From Cryptoclostridium sp036644995 (GTDB lineage Bacteria > Bacillota > Dehalobacteriia > UBA7702): a stretch of 64,000 nt of DNA. The stretch spans positions 44,423 through 108,422 of the forward strand of contig JAVXOZ010000005.1 in the NCBI GenBank assembly GCA_036644995.1, read 5' to 3'. The translations under genes and the position numbers were made by a program. A model generated the notes under the pieces. That model was not told where the DNA came from and searched no databases. It worked only from the letters and a program-made list of their open reading frames with translations. Shown in pieces: positions 9,485 to 17,781 of this stretch. Within the stretch, counting starts at the first letter, position 1, and every line of letters starts with the position of its first letter.

Positions 9485-10505
9485 TTCCACTGTTCCTCGG
9501 TTTTTTCTTTTTCATATCTTTTTTTTGTTTGTTTACTTTTTTATTTACATTTTTAGGTTTATTTTTAGCTTTTTTAAATTTCTTTTCCTGTTGGTTTTCA
9601 TATTCATCATCGTGATAGCTACGTTCTTGTTTTTGGGAATAATCCGGGGCATAGCCATAATTTTGGTTTATATAGTAGCCTTCTTCATAATAGTTATGAC
9701 CACCTTTTTTTGCATTTTTAGGATTATTTTGTTGGCTATGTTGTTGATTATTTTCTCTGTTATCACGTTCTTTAGCATTAGCTTTGGAATTTTTTTCATG
9801 GTTATGGTGATGCTTTTTAGAAGTTTTTTCTTTATATTTTTTTTCATCGTTATTTAAGCTTTTTTGTTGATGATTATTTTTCTTATTATGATTTTTACGG
9901 TTTCTGCGGTTTTGGTCTTTTCTTTCTTCTACATATTCCATATTTACTTTATCGTTATTGGTAACCAAAACAATGCCGCCGCCAAACATATCCACAAAGC
10001 CAATTTTCAGCCCACGAAAACGCCGATAGAGGAAAATTAAGGGGAAAGATAAAGTAACCAAAAGACAATTATAAAAGGTATAAGGCACAATTATTCCGCC
10101 CAAACTCAAGGCTAAGTGCATATCGGTGCCTGTCATCCCAAAGATTATGCAAAATATAAAACCCGAGAGCAACCCTGCAAATAAATTGGCAAAAAATATA
10201 CCGGGATAAGTTTTAAAATTCATTTTTTGCCCAAGTGCACCCATTAAATAGCCTAAAAGCCCATAGGTTAAAATGTGTATGCCAAAAGTGCCCCCTATTA
10301 ACAAATCCGCCCAAAACCCCACTATGGCTCCGACTACTGCACCATTATTCCTACCTGAATGGATACCTGCCGCCACGGCTATGATTAAAAGCAAATCCGG
10401 TTTTACACCGAAAATTGTTAAATACGAGAAAAATTCTGCTTGAAAAAATATACCTAAAAGTCCCAAACAGCTATAAAAAAGATAAGGAATGACATAGAGC
10501 ATCAT
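9477..10505 (-). CDS. mreD: Rod shape-determining protein MreD with long basic tail
   Basis: Residues 1-180 are a typical MreD: five or so TM helices, with LLLIIAVAAGIHSGRNNGAV and FWADLLIGGTFGIHILTYGL as family-like stretches. MreD is usually about 165-175 aa. Here the protein runs to 342 aa through a highly charged, Asn/Lys/His/Gln-rich tail (about residues 185-342: KNHNKKNNHQQK, KKHHHNHEKN, KPKNVNKKVNKQKKDMKKKK). The tail follows the last TM and has no recognised domain. It overlaps mreC and mrdA by a few bases, so translation is coupled. The tail is in frame and ends in the ribosome binding region of mrdA, so it is not a frameshift artefact. Confidence 0.9.
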   Translation of the reverse strand: MMLYVIPYLFYSCLGLLGIFFQAEFFSYLTIFGVKPDLLLIIAVAAGIHSGRNNGAVVGAIVGFWADLLIGGTFGIHILTYGLLGYLMGALGQKMNFKTYPGIFFANLFAGLLSGFIFCIIFGMTGTDMHLALSLGGIIVPYTFYNCLLVTLSFPLIFLYRRFRGLKIGFVDMFGGGIVLVTNNDKVNMEYVEERKDQNRRNRKNHNKKNNHQQKSLNNDEKKYKEKTSKKHHHNHEKNSKANAKERDNRENNQQHSQQNNPKNAKKGGHNYYEEGYYINQNYGYAPDYSQKQERSYHDDEYENQQEKKFKKAKNKPKNVNKKVNKQKKDMKKKKPRNSGNE

Positions 10506-11494
10506 CCGGCATTATCCCCCTCGTTATTAGTATTCTCACTACCACCGTTACTGCCGCTATCTGTGTTATCGGCATTGTCTGTATTATCCGTGGTTTGGTC
10601 AGATGTAGTGCCATCTGTATTTTCATCGGTGGTGGAACCATCGGTAGTATTATCTGTATTTGTGGTTTTTTTGGTATCCTTGGGTTTTTCTTTACTGGGT
10701 ATTAAAATCAAAACCTCGCTGATGGAATCGAACTTGCAAAACGGCTCAATAATTGCCTCTTTGCTTAATCCATCCAAGGAATTGCCCACTTTTACCACTG
10801 AGCCTACCAATAAACCACCGGGGAAAATTCCCCCTTCACCGGATGTAACCACCACATCGTTTAATTGCAATTCTGCATTAAAAGGTAAATTAGACATATT
10901 CAATAGCCCTTTACCCCCACCAATACCCGTTAAAACCCCGGGTATGCGGCTGCCTTGGGTCATACCCCCCAAAGAGCCTTTGGCATCAAGAATCAGCAAA
11001 ACTTCCGATGATTTTTCCGTTACATTGGTAGTTCTGCCCACTAAGCCATATTCGTTTACCACAGCCATATTAGGCTCTACCCCATCGGCATAGCCTTTAT
11101 TAATCAGCAATCTTTCATACCAATTATCTATTTCACGGCCTTTTACCGTGGCAACGCACATATCCCAATTTTTGGCATATGTTTTTTGTAAATCCAGCAA
11201 ATCACGCAATCTTTGATTTTCCGAAGCGGTTTCCGCAGATAAAGAAGCTGCCGCCTTATATTTTGCCAAATCTTTATTGGCAGCATCCAACTGTTTTTCC
11301 AGATTTTTTTTGGTATCAAAGTCAAACATATTGGAAAAGAAATCACCCACCGCAGCAAAGGGTGCCATCAGTGTTCTGGCGGTAGATTCAGGCGCCGTAA
11401 GCTTATCCATTGAGCCGCAGCCTCGAGCCACAATCAACAGAATTATTGCCACGGCAATTATTAATACAAATTTCCATTTTCGCTGTATTTTCAT
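10502..11494 (-). CDS. mreC: Rod shape-determining protein MreC
   Basis: A 330-aa elongasome scaffold protein: N-terminal TM (FVLIIAVAIILLIVARG), coiled coil (KKNLEKQLDAANKDLAKYKA), then the beta-barrel domain with DNWYERLLINKGYADGVEPN, GLVGRTTNV and GEGGIFPGGLLVG. The last ~60 residues are low-complexity Thr/Asp/Asn/Gly (TTDGSTTDENTDGTTSDQ) after the MreC fold ends, an extension similar in style to those in MreD and PBP2. mreB is not upstream; the next 525 bp are non-coding repeats, then maf. It is the first gene of the mre/min/rod run. Confidence 0.95.
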   Translation of the reverse strand: MKIQRKWKFVLIIAVAIILLIVARGCGSMDKLTAPESTARTLMAPFAAVGDFFSNMFDFDTKKNLEKQLDAANKDLAKYKAAASLSAETASENQRLRDLLDLQKTYAKNWDMCVATVKGREIDNWYERLLINKGYADGVEPNMAVVNEYGLVGRTTNVTEKSSEVLLILDAKGSLGGMTQGSRIPGVLTGIGGGKGLLNMSNLPFNAELQLNDVVVTSGEGGIFPGGLLVGSVVKVGNSLDGLSKEAIIEPFCKFDSISEVLILIPSKEKPKDTKKTTNTDNTTDGSTTDENTDGTTSDQTTDNTDNADNTDSGSNGGSENTNNEGDNAG

Positions 11495-11628
11495 AACAAT
11501 AAATATACCTCTGAATTATCAACAATAAGTGTTAAGTCCATGTATAAAGCGTGGAAGTATTTACATTTTATCTATATCAGTTTCACACATTCACACTAAA
11601 TATTTTAAATCTGATTTTATGTTTTAGC

Positions 11629-11719
11629 AAATTAATTTTACAGATTTTGGTGTTACAATTTTAATAATTTAACCAATTAATTTTATAGGTTTTGGTGTTT
11701 CAATTTTAATTTTTTAACC
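11629..11719. repeat. Tandem pair of 46-nt repeats
   Basis: Two adjacent copies, 11629-11674 and 11675-11719, share AATTAATTTTA then GATTTTGGTGTT (or GGTTTTGGTGTT), CAATTTTAAT and a closing TTTAACC. They differ at only a few positions. Confidence 0.85.
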
Positions 11720-11822
11720 ACAGAGCCAAATTTTCAAGATTTTTCCACGATATTTGCAATTTTGAATACGCATATGCGGAATTTAAGTAAAACTTAACTG
11801 AAGTAAATCTTTAAAATAATAG

Positions 11823-11954
11823 TTTTTATCCAAAGAAGTTGTGGTTTTTGTCCAAGAAAATTATGATTCTCATTCAACAAAGTTACGGCTATTATCCAAG
11901 GAAGTTGTAGCTATTATCCAAGGAAGTTGTGGTTCTTCTCCAAGGAAGTTTTGG
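11823..11954. repeat. Six tandem 22-nt repeats
   Basis: Exactly 132 bp made of six 22-nt units in register. The consensus is around TATTATCCAAGGAAGTTGT followed by GG or AG. Units 4 and 5 are almost identical, units 2 and 3 the most diverged. There are no spacers, so this is not a CRISPR. Confidence 0.92.
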
Positions 11955-12019
11955 TAATTTTAAAAGTTAGAAATTAAACAATTAAAAACAATAAAACTTT
12001 TCTGCAAAACAATTGGTTT

Positions 12020-12604
12020 TTAGCCCAATAAATCAATGCCAATTTCCTTAAATAGCGTATATAGCTTATTTACCGGCAAGCCAACCACATTAAAATAATC
12101 ACCCTCCAAGCGGCGGATAAATAAACTGCCTAAACCTTGAGCACCATAGCCACCTGCTTTATCCATGGGTTCCCCTGTGGCAACATAGCTTTCTATTTCC
12201 CTTTGGTTAAGCTCCTGAAAATAAACCACAGTTTGCTCCATAGCACTAACAGTGCGGTTATTGCCTTTATCCACCATGCCAATGGCGGTTATTACAATGT
12301 GCTCCCTACCGCTTAAAGAACTGAGCATAGATTTGGCATCTGCCACATTTTCAGGTTTGCCCAAAATTTTATTATCCAACACCACAATGGTATCTGCGGC
12401 AAGAAATATTCCTTCTTTTTCACCATGGGCTTTAGCTGCGGCAATGGCTTTTTGCACAGCCATACGCAAAACATAAGATTGGGGTTCTTCCTCAGCCATG
12501 GGTGTTTCATCTATATTGGCAGGGGCAATGGTAAAATCCAAGCCCAAATTTGCCAAAATTTCTTTACGCCTGGGAGATGCCGAGGCTAAAATGATTTTTT
12601 TCAT
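12020..12604 (-). CDS. maf: Maf-like nucleotide pyrophosphatase
   Basis: About 194 aa. Maf proteins hydrolyse non-canonical nucleoside triphosphates (dTTP/UTP-type) and are linked to septum control. The signature ILASASPRRKEILANLG is at the N terminus, followed by FLAADTIVVLDNKILGKP and GEPMDKAGGYGAQGLG. Start placed at the ATG at 12604, where the family begins. It has no obvious ribosome binding site; a longer frame to 12667 overlaps folC and carries an unrelated leader. Lies 25 nt after folC. Confidence 0.9.
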   Translation of the reverse strand: MKKIILASASPRRKEILANLGLDFTIAPANIDETPMAEEEPQSYVLRMAVQKAIAAAKAHGEKEGIFLAADTIVVLDNKILGKPENVADAKSMLSSLSGREHIVITAIGMVDKGNNRTVSAMEQTVVYFQELNQREIESYVATGEPMDKAGGYGAQGLGSLFIRRLEGDYFNVVGLPVNKLYTLFKEIGIDLLG

Positions 12605-12629
12605 ATTTTTCGCTTTCAATTTACTTAAT

Positions 12630-13934
12630 TTATTCGCTTTTAATACCCAAAATATAACCTCTGGCATCTGCCACCATGTAAAGGGAGCCTGTAATCAAAA
12701 GCAAGGCATCATCACCCATTTCTTTGGTGAGTTTTTGTGCCAATTTACAGCCATCGGGTATTTTTTCTTCCAAATAAATTTTATCGCAGTAAGGCTCAAA
12801 GAACTTCGCAATCATCTCATAATCACCTGCACGGGCATTGTTTGGCTTGGTTACCACCACTTGGTCTACAAGGGGGCCAAGTAATGCCACGGCTTTTTCA
12901 CGCTCTTTATCTGCCAGCATACCTATGAGCACAACTATTTTTTTATCGCTGAAATGGTCTTTTAAATATTGGGTTAAAACCCCCATGCCATGGTCGTTAT
13001 GTGCACCATCTATAATGGTAAGTGGGTCATTTGCCACTTTTTCCAAACGGCAAGGCCACTGGGTTTTTGCCAATCCTTTACGGATAATATCTTCGGATAA
13101 GCCCCATAATATTCCGGCTTTAACCGCCACACCGCCATTGGTTATTTGGTGTTTCCCCTGTAAGGGAGTGAATAATTCCTTAAATTCCACGGTATCATCA
13201 CGATAATTAAACCACTGTCCATCGGAGGATTCTCTCACAAATTCCACATTGAAATCACGGTTTATGGCAGATAGGGATAAAGCCCCGGTTTCTGCGATTT
13301 TTTCATCAACCATAGATAGCAAATTTTCTTCGGTTATCCCTGTTACCACCGAACAATCTTTTTTAATTATCCCTGATTTGGTGGCACAAATAGCCTCTTT
13401 GGTTTTGCCCAAATATTCGGTGTGTTCCAAAGCTATATTGGTAAGGATAGCCACTTTTACATCTTTTATTACATTGGTGGCATCAATTTCGCCCCCCATG
13501 CCCACTTCCATAACTGCGGTTTTAACGCCTTTTTTGGCAAAATAGTAAAATGCCATTACAGCGTTTACCTCAAATTCCGTAGGCTGTTCAAAGCCATCTT
13601 TTATCATAGCTTCGATATGTGGGTGAATTTCGTTTAACAAAGTTGCCACATCATCATGGGAAATCATTTCTCCGCCGATGCGAAAACGCTCACGGTAGGA
13701 GTGTAAATGGGGGGAAGTAAACATACCGGGGTTTTCCCCTGCCACGGTGAGCATGGAATTAAGCATAGCAGTTATGCTCCCTTTGCCATTGGTGCCACCC
13801 ACATGAATATATTTCATGGTATCTTGGGGATTCCCCAAGCGGCGCAACAATTCTTCCACTCTACCCAAGCCAAAATTGAAACCAAATTTAGTTAAATCTC
13901 TCATATATAAAAGTGATTCGGTATAATTCATCAT
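12630..13934 (-). CDS. folC: Folylpolyglutamate / dihydrofolate synthase
   Basis: A 434-aa Mur-ligase-family enzyme adding glutamate to folates. The P-loop is in HVGGTNGKGSITAMLNSML; FTSPHLHSYRERFRI and TAVMEVGMGGEIDATN are characteristic, and the C-terminal domain contains DGAHNDHGM. GAGGTGG lies 8 nt before the first ATG. It is directly downstream of valS (stop at 13938), as in many Firmicutes (valS-folC). Confidence 0.95.
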   Translation of the reverse strand: MMNYTESLLYMRDLTKFGFNFGLGRVEELLRRLGNPQDTMKYIHVGGTNGKGSITAMLNSMLTVAGENPGMFTSPHLHSYRERFRIGGEMISHDDVATLLNEIHPHIEAMIKDGFEQPTEFEVNAVMAFYYFAKKGVKTAVMEVGMGGEIDATNVIKDVKVAILTNIALEHTEYLGKTKEAICATKSGIIKKDCSVVTGITEENLLSMVDEKIAETGALSLSAINRDFNVEFVRESSDGQWFNYRDDTVEFKELFTPLQGKHQITNGGVAVKAGILWGLSEDIIRKGLAKTQWPCRLEKVANDPLTIIDGAHNDHGMGVLTQYLKDHFSDKKIVVLIGMLADKEREKAVALLGPLVDQVVVTKPNNARAGDYEMIAKFFEPYCDKIYLEEKIPDGCKLAQKLTKEMGDDALLLITGSLYMVADARGYILGIKSE

Positions 13935-13937
13935 GGT

Positions 13938-16586
13938 TTATTCCACCTCTGAAAGCATGGTCAAGGTTTCTTGAAGCCCTGCCAATTTTTTATTATATTC
14001 TGTTAATTTAGCTTTTTCGCCTTCCACCACATCAGCGGGGGCTTTTGCTAAAAATCCTTGATTATTTAATTTGCCATTAAGACGTTTAATTTCTTTTTCC
14101 ACATTTGCCATATCTTTATTTAGCCGTGCTTTTTCTTTATCCATATCTATAAGCCCTGCTAAAGGTAGATAAATACGGGCATCGCCCAAAATAGCAGCTG
14201 CGGCACCCTTGGGTGCTTCATCATTTAAACCGATAAAGGAAACTTCATCAATGGCGGCCATTTTATCCAAATAAACCTTGGTAGCCTCAATAACAGCTTT
14301 GGTTTTTTCATCCACTGCTAAAATTAATTTAGCTTTTTGACCCAAAGGTATTTTCTTTTCTGCCCTTAAATTACGGATAGTTTTTATCATTTCTATAAGC
14401 ATATCCATATCTTTGGTGGCTTCCTCATCTTCAAAGGCAGGTTCCGCCTTGGGGTAAGGTGCTAAAACTATGGAATCACCTGTATGTGGCAGTTTTTGCC
14501 AAATTTCCTCGGTAATATAGGGCATAAAGGGATGTAGCAATTCCAAAGCACGGGAGAGCACATAAACCAAAATTCTTTGGCTTTGCAATCTTTCTTGGGC
14601 ACTTGCTTTATATAAGGAATTTTTAGATAATTCCACATACCAATCGCAAAAATCGTCCCAAATAAATTCGTAAATACCGTGGGAAGCTTCGCCCATTTCG
14701 TATTTATCCAAATTTTCTCGGGTTGAAGCCGCAACTTTATTAAGTTTAGATAAAATCCAGCGGTCGTGAATAGCCAGTTTTTCCTTATCCCAGTCCCCTT
14801 CTTCCATGCCCTCTAAATTCATGAGCACAAAGCGACTGGCGTTCCAAATTTTATTGGCAAAATTGCGGCTGCCTTCCAAGCGTTCTTCTCTAAACCGCAA
14901 ATTATTTCCCGGGGTGTTTCCTGTAACCAGCATAAAACGCAGGCTGTCCGCACCGTAATTTTCTATAATTTCCAAGGGGTCTACACCGTTACCCAAGGAT
15001 TTACTCATTTTTTTACCGTTTTTATCCAAAACCAAGCCGTGAATCAGCACTTCTTTAAAGGGCACTTGGTCTGTGATTGCCAAGGAGCTGAAAATCATCC
15101 GAGCCACCCAAAAGAAGATAATATCCCAACCTGTAACCAAAACCGAGGTGGGGAAATATTTTTCCAAATCCGCTGTTTTATCGGGCCAGCCCAAAGTTGA
15201 AAAAGGCCATAATGCCGAGGAAAACCAAGTATCCAGCACATCTTCATCTTGTTTTAGATGGGTACTGCCACAGGTAGGGCAAGTGGTGGGATCTTCTCTT
15301 TTGCAAATTTCCCCTCCGCAATCATCACAATACCACACAGGAATGCGGTGTCCCCACCAAAGCTGGCGAGAAATGCACCAATCACGAATATTTTCCATCC
15401 AATTCAAATAAACCTTATCAAATCGAGATGGTACAAAGGCAGTTTCCCCATTTTTAACCGCAGCAATGGCAGGTTCTGCCAAGGGTTGCATTTTTAAAAA
15501 CCATTGTCTGGAAATTAGTGGCTCAATGGTGGTGCCACAGCGATAGCATTGCCCAACCGCATGGATATGCACTTCTTCCTTACCGCCCAAGCCCAATTTT
15601 TCTAAATCATCAAGTAAAGCGGTGCGGCATTCATAGCGATCCATACCCTGATATTTTCCTGCTGCCGCAGTCATTTTGGCATCTAAATCTATAACCTCTA
15701 TTTGTGGTAAATTGTGGCGTAAACCCACTTCAAAATCGTTAGGGTCGTGAAAAGGTGTTATTTTAACCACCCCTGTGCCAAATTCTTTATCCACATAATC
15801 ATCGGCTATAATAGGTATTTCTCTATTAATTATAGGAATTATTGCGGTTTTGCCCACATATTCTGTATAGCGAGAATCTTGGGGATTAACCGCCAAAGCC
15901 GCATCACCCAGCATGGTTTCAGGGCGGGTGGTGGCAACGGTAAGGTAAACATTGCTATCATCTTTTAATTTATATTTAATTTCCCAAAGATGCCCTTCTT
16001 GTTCTTCATGTTCCACTTCAATATCTGAAATAGTGGTATGGCATTTGGGGCACCAATTAACTATATATTTATCTCTATAAATAAGATTTTTTTCGTAATA
16101 AGTAACAAAGGCTTCACGCACTGCATGGGAAAGTCCTTCATCCATGGTAAATCTTTCACGTTCCCAATCGCAGGAGGCACCAACACCACGGAGTTGACCC
16201 ACAATGCGGTCGTGGTAGCGATTTTTCCATTCAAAGGTTTTTTCGATAAAGGCTTCTCTGCCTATTTCTTCTTTACTGCTGCCTTCGCTGCGTAACTGTT
16301 CTTCCACTTTGGCTTGGGTAGCAATACCTGCATGATCCGTACCCGGCAACCACAAAGTATTAAAGCCGCACATTCTTTTATATCTGGTTAAAATATCCTG
16401 CATGGTTACGTCTAAAGCGTGACCCATGTGTAATTGACCTGTTACATTTGGAGGTGGTATCACAATGCAGAAAGGTTCACGCTCATCGTTAACATCGGCG
16501 TGAAAATATTTATTGTCCTCCCAAAATTGATACCATTTTCCTTCTACTTCCTTAGGGTTGTAGATGGAGTTAAGCTCTCCTGTCAT
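13938..16586 (-). CDS. valS: Valyl-tRNA synthetase
   Basis: An 882-aa class Ia synthetase. Signatures are PPPNVTGQLHMGHALD (HIGH as HMGH) and KNGKKMSKSLGNGVDP (KMSKS). A zinc-ribbon-like insert (CDDCGGEICKREDPTTCPTC) and the C-terminal coiled coil (DKEKARLNKDMANVEKEIKR) are also present. Start MTGELNSIYNPKEVE has a strong AAGGAGG site. No T-box leader consensus was found, but a 9-bp hairpin lies directly before the ribosome site (separate entry). The matching tRNA-Val(CAC) gene is at 32.2 kb. Confidence 0.97.
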   Translation of the reverse strand: MTGELNSIYNPKEVEGKWYQFWEDNKYFHADVNDEREPFCIVIPPPNVTGQLHMGHALDVTMQDILTRYKRMCGFNTLWLPGTDHAGIATQAKVEEQLRSEGSSKEEIGREAFIEKTFEWKNRYHDRIVGQLRGVGASCDWERERFTMDEGLSHAVREAFVTYYEKNLIYRDKYIVNWCPKCHTTISDIEVEHEEQEGHLWEIKYKLKDDSNVYLTVATTRPETMLGDAALAVNPQDSRYTEYVGKTAIIPIINREIPIIADDYVDKEFGTGVVKITPFHDPNDFEVGLRHNLPQIEVIDLDAKMTAAAGKYQGMDRYECRTALLDDLEKLGLGGKEEVHIHAVGQCYRCGTTIEPLISRQWFLKMQPLAEPAIAAVKNGETAFVPSRFDKVYLNWMENIRDWCISRQLWWGHRIPVWYCDDCGGEICKREDPTTCPTCGSTHLKQDEDVLDTWFSSALWPFSTLGWPDKTADLEKYFPTSVLVTGWDIIFFWVARMIFSSLAITDQVPFKEVLIHGLVLDKNGKKMSKSLGNGVDPLEIIENYGADSLRFMLVTGNTPGNNLRFREERLEGSRNFANKIWNASRFVLMNLEGMEEGDWDKEKLAIHDRWILSKLNKVAASTRENLDKYEMGEASHGIYEFIWDDFCDWYVELSKNSLYKASAQERLQSQRILVYVLSRALELLHPFMPYITEEIWQKLPHTGDSIVLAPYPKAEPAFEDEEATKDMDMLIEMIKTIRNLRAEKKIPLGQKAKLILAVDEKTKAVIEATKVYLDKMAAIDEVSFIGLNDEAPKGAAAAILGDARIYLPLAGLIDMDKEKARLNKDMANVEKEIKRLNGKLNNQGFLAKAPADVVEGEKAKLTEYNKKLAGLQETLTMLSEVE

Positions 16587-16609
16587 CTTATATCCTCCTT
16601 AAGATAAAA

Positions 16610-16648
16610 GGCAAAATGTGTTTTACACTGCTAAAAGGTCATTTTGCC
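16610..16648 (-). promoter_or_regulatory. Hairpin in valS leader
   Basis: A 9-bp stem GGCAAAATG / CATTTTGCC with a 21-nt loop lies 8 nt upstream of the valS ribosome binding site. There is no U-run, so it is not an obvious terminator. It might affect translation or mRNA stability. No T-box box (GGNACCGCG type) is present. Confidence 0.4.
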
Positions 16649-16834
16649 ACAAATTTTCTATTTTTTACTTACCAAGCCATAGCTTTGGCATTTTAATAAT
16701 CAATATATTATAACATATTATGCCATTACATTAAAGGTTTTTTTCAATAAATACCACCATAATATAGTAAATTTTTACCATATAAATCATAATTTTTAAA
16801 TAATTCAACATTAAGGCGAAAAGAGGGCAAAAAA

Positions 16835-17236
16835 GTGAGAGTAATAAAAACCGCAAGTGAGATATTTATAGCAATTTTTGGTGTTACCCTACTCTATATT
16901 ATTTTAAATGATGCAGAAATTTTACCTTGGAAAATAATGGAAAAAATTTGGTTATTTTACGCTGCTTTCTGCGGTTTTGCCATAGCCTACATCTTTGGTA
17001 AAAATTTTTCTTTAAGTGGCGGCGGCTTGTTTTTATCCTTTTGTTTTATTATACCCCCAACGCTTTTATCATATTATGCCGCTTTACCTTGGGGGGATTT
17101 TTTCTTTGCCCCTTTGCCCATAATTTTAGCTGGAGTTTTTTCCGCTTTGGGTGAAGCCACAGCACGACTTATAACCAAAGCCAAAATTGAAAAAGCCAAC
17201 AAAAAAACTGCTGAAAATAATTTAAAAAGCCAATGA
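16835..17236 (+). CDS. Small integral membrane protein, unknown
   Basis: 133 aa starting at a GTG with AGAGGG 7 nt upstream. Four hydrophobic segments are visible (SEIFIAIFGVTLLYIIL; IWLFYAAFCGFAIAYIF; GLFLSFCFIIPPTLLSYYAA; PLPIILAGVFSALGEA), then a basic, Lys/Asn-rich C-terminal tail. I do not recognise a family. It is a lone plus-strand gene between valS and the zinc operon, divergent from valS. The hydrophobic pattern, valid ribosome site and length argue for a real gene. Confidence 0.6.
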   Translation: MRVIKTASEIFIAIFGVTLLYIILNDAEILPWKIMEKIWLFYAAFCGFAIAYIFGKNFSLSGGGLFLSFCFIIPPTLLSYYAALPWGDFFFAPLPIILAGVFSALGEATARLITKAKIEKANKKTAENNLKSQ

Positions 17237-17352
17237 GAAATCCCTAAACATTTTATGCTTATTATTTAAAGCGTCAATGAAAAAATCCTAAAAAATACGC
17301 TTATTTCAGCAATAAATAACTGCGACAAATTAAATAGATGCACCAAATTAAA

Positions 17353-17381
17353 ACCGCCTCCTGTTATTTTCAGGGGGCGGT
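17353..17381 (-). terminator. Rho-independent terminator of the znu operon
   Basis: Stem of 11 bp (ACCGCCTCCTG / CAGGGGGCGGT, one G-U) with a 7-nt loop. Read on the minus strand it is followed by TTTTAATTT, and it lies ~95 nt past the stop of the DUF896 gene. The remaining 17237-17475 DNA holds nothing else that I can identify. Confidence 0.8.
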
Positions 17382-17475
17382 AAATTTTAGATGAACACCT
17401 GTTATTTTTTTAGCTAAGGGTAGATTTTAGGTGAAGGGTAAATTTGTTGAGATGTACGATTGTGAAAAAAACTAT

Positions 17476-17781
17476 TTAATGGTGGTGGTGGTGCTCCCCA
17501 CCGCAGCCACAGCCACAGCCACAGCCTTTTTTTTGCAGATGTTTATGGTCACGGTTTTCACGCCTTTTGGCATTTCCCGAGTCTGAGGTTCTTAAAGCTT
17601 CATACTCGCCTTTTTCGTTTTCCACCAGCACATTGTCTAAGGTTGCCCGCATATTTGCCTTTACAGATTCCAAATATTCTTTGCGTAAATCTGCTCTTTC
17701 CAGTGTTTCTTCCATTGTTAGCTCACTCTCTTTGGCTTTTTTTGCCAGAGCGTTTATTCTTGCTATTTTATCTTTATCCAT
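17476..17781 (-). CDS. DUF896 protein with Cys-Gly / His5 metal-binding tail
   Basis: 101 aa. Residues 1-55 match the small helical DUF896 (YnzC-like) family: MDKDKIARINALAKKAKESE, ADLRKEYLESVKANMRATLD. Family members normally end at about 70-80 residues. Here a tail of about 30 residues follows: basic linker AKRRENRDHKHLQKK, then GCGCGCGCGG and EHHHHH at the end (Cys 87, 89, 91, 93; His 97-101). That composition would bind Zn or other soft metals. The gene overlaps the end of znuB by 8 nt, has its own AGGAGG site, and is the last gene of the fur-znuACB run. A zinc-storage, chaperone or sensing role is inference. Confidence 0.85.
   Translation of the reverse strand: MDKDKIARINALAKKAKESELTMEETLERADLRKEYLESVKANMRATLDNVLVENEKGEYEALRTSDSGNAKRRENRDHKHLQKKGCGCGCGCGGEHHHHH

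Larger units (their letters stand above)
11495..12019. other. Gene-free region where radC-mreB often lie
   Basis: In many Clostridia maf, radC, mreB and mreC follow each other. Here 525 bp between maf and mreC contain no credible ORF, only AT-rich DNA and the two arrays listed separately. I cannot identify a clear promoter for mreC, though TA-rich stretches at 11600-11640 could hold one. The loss of radC-mreB from this locus is an inference from usual gene order; they may lie elsewhere. Confidence 0.6.

Noticed and set aside
16587..16834. T-box riboswitch before valS
   Set aside because: No antiterminator consensus or specifier loop; only a simple hairpin.
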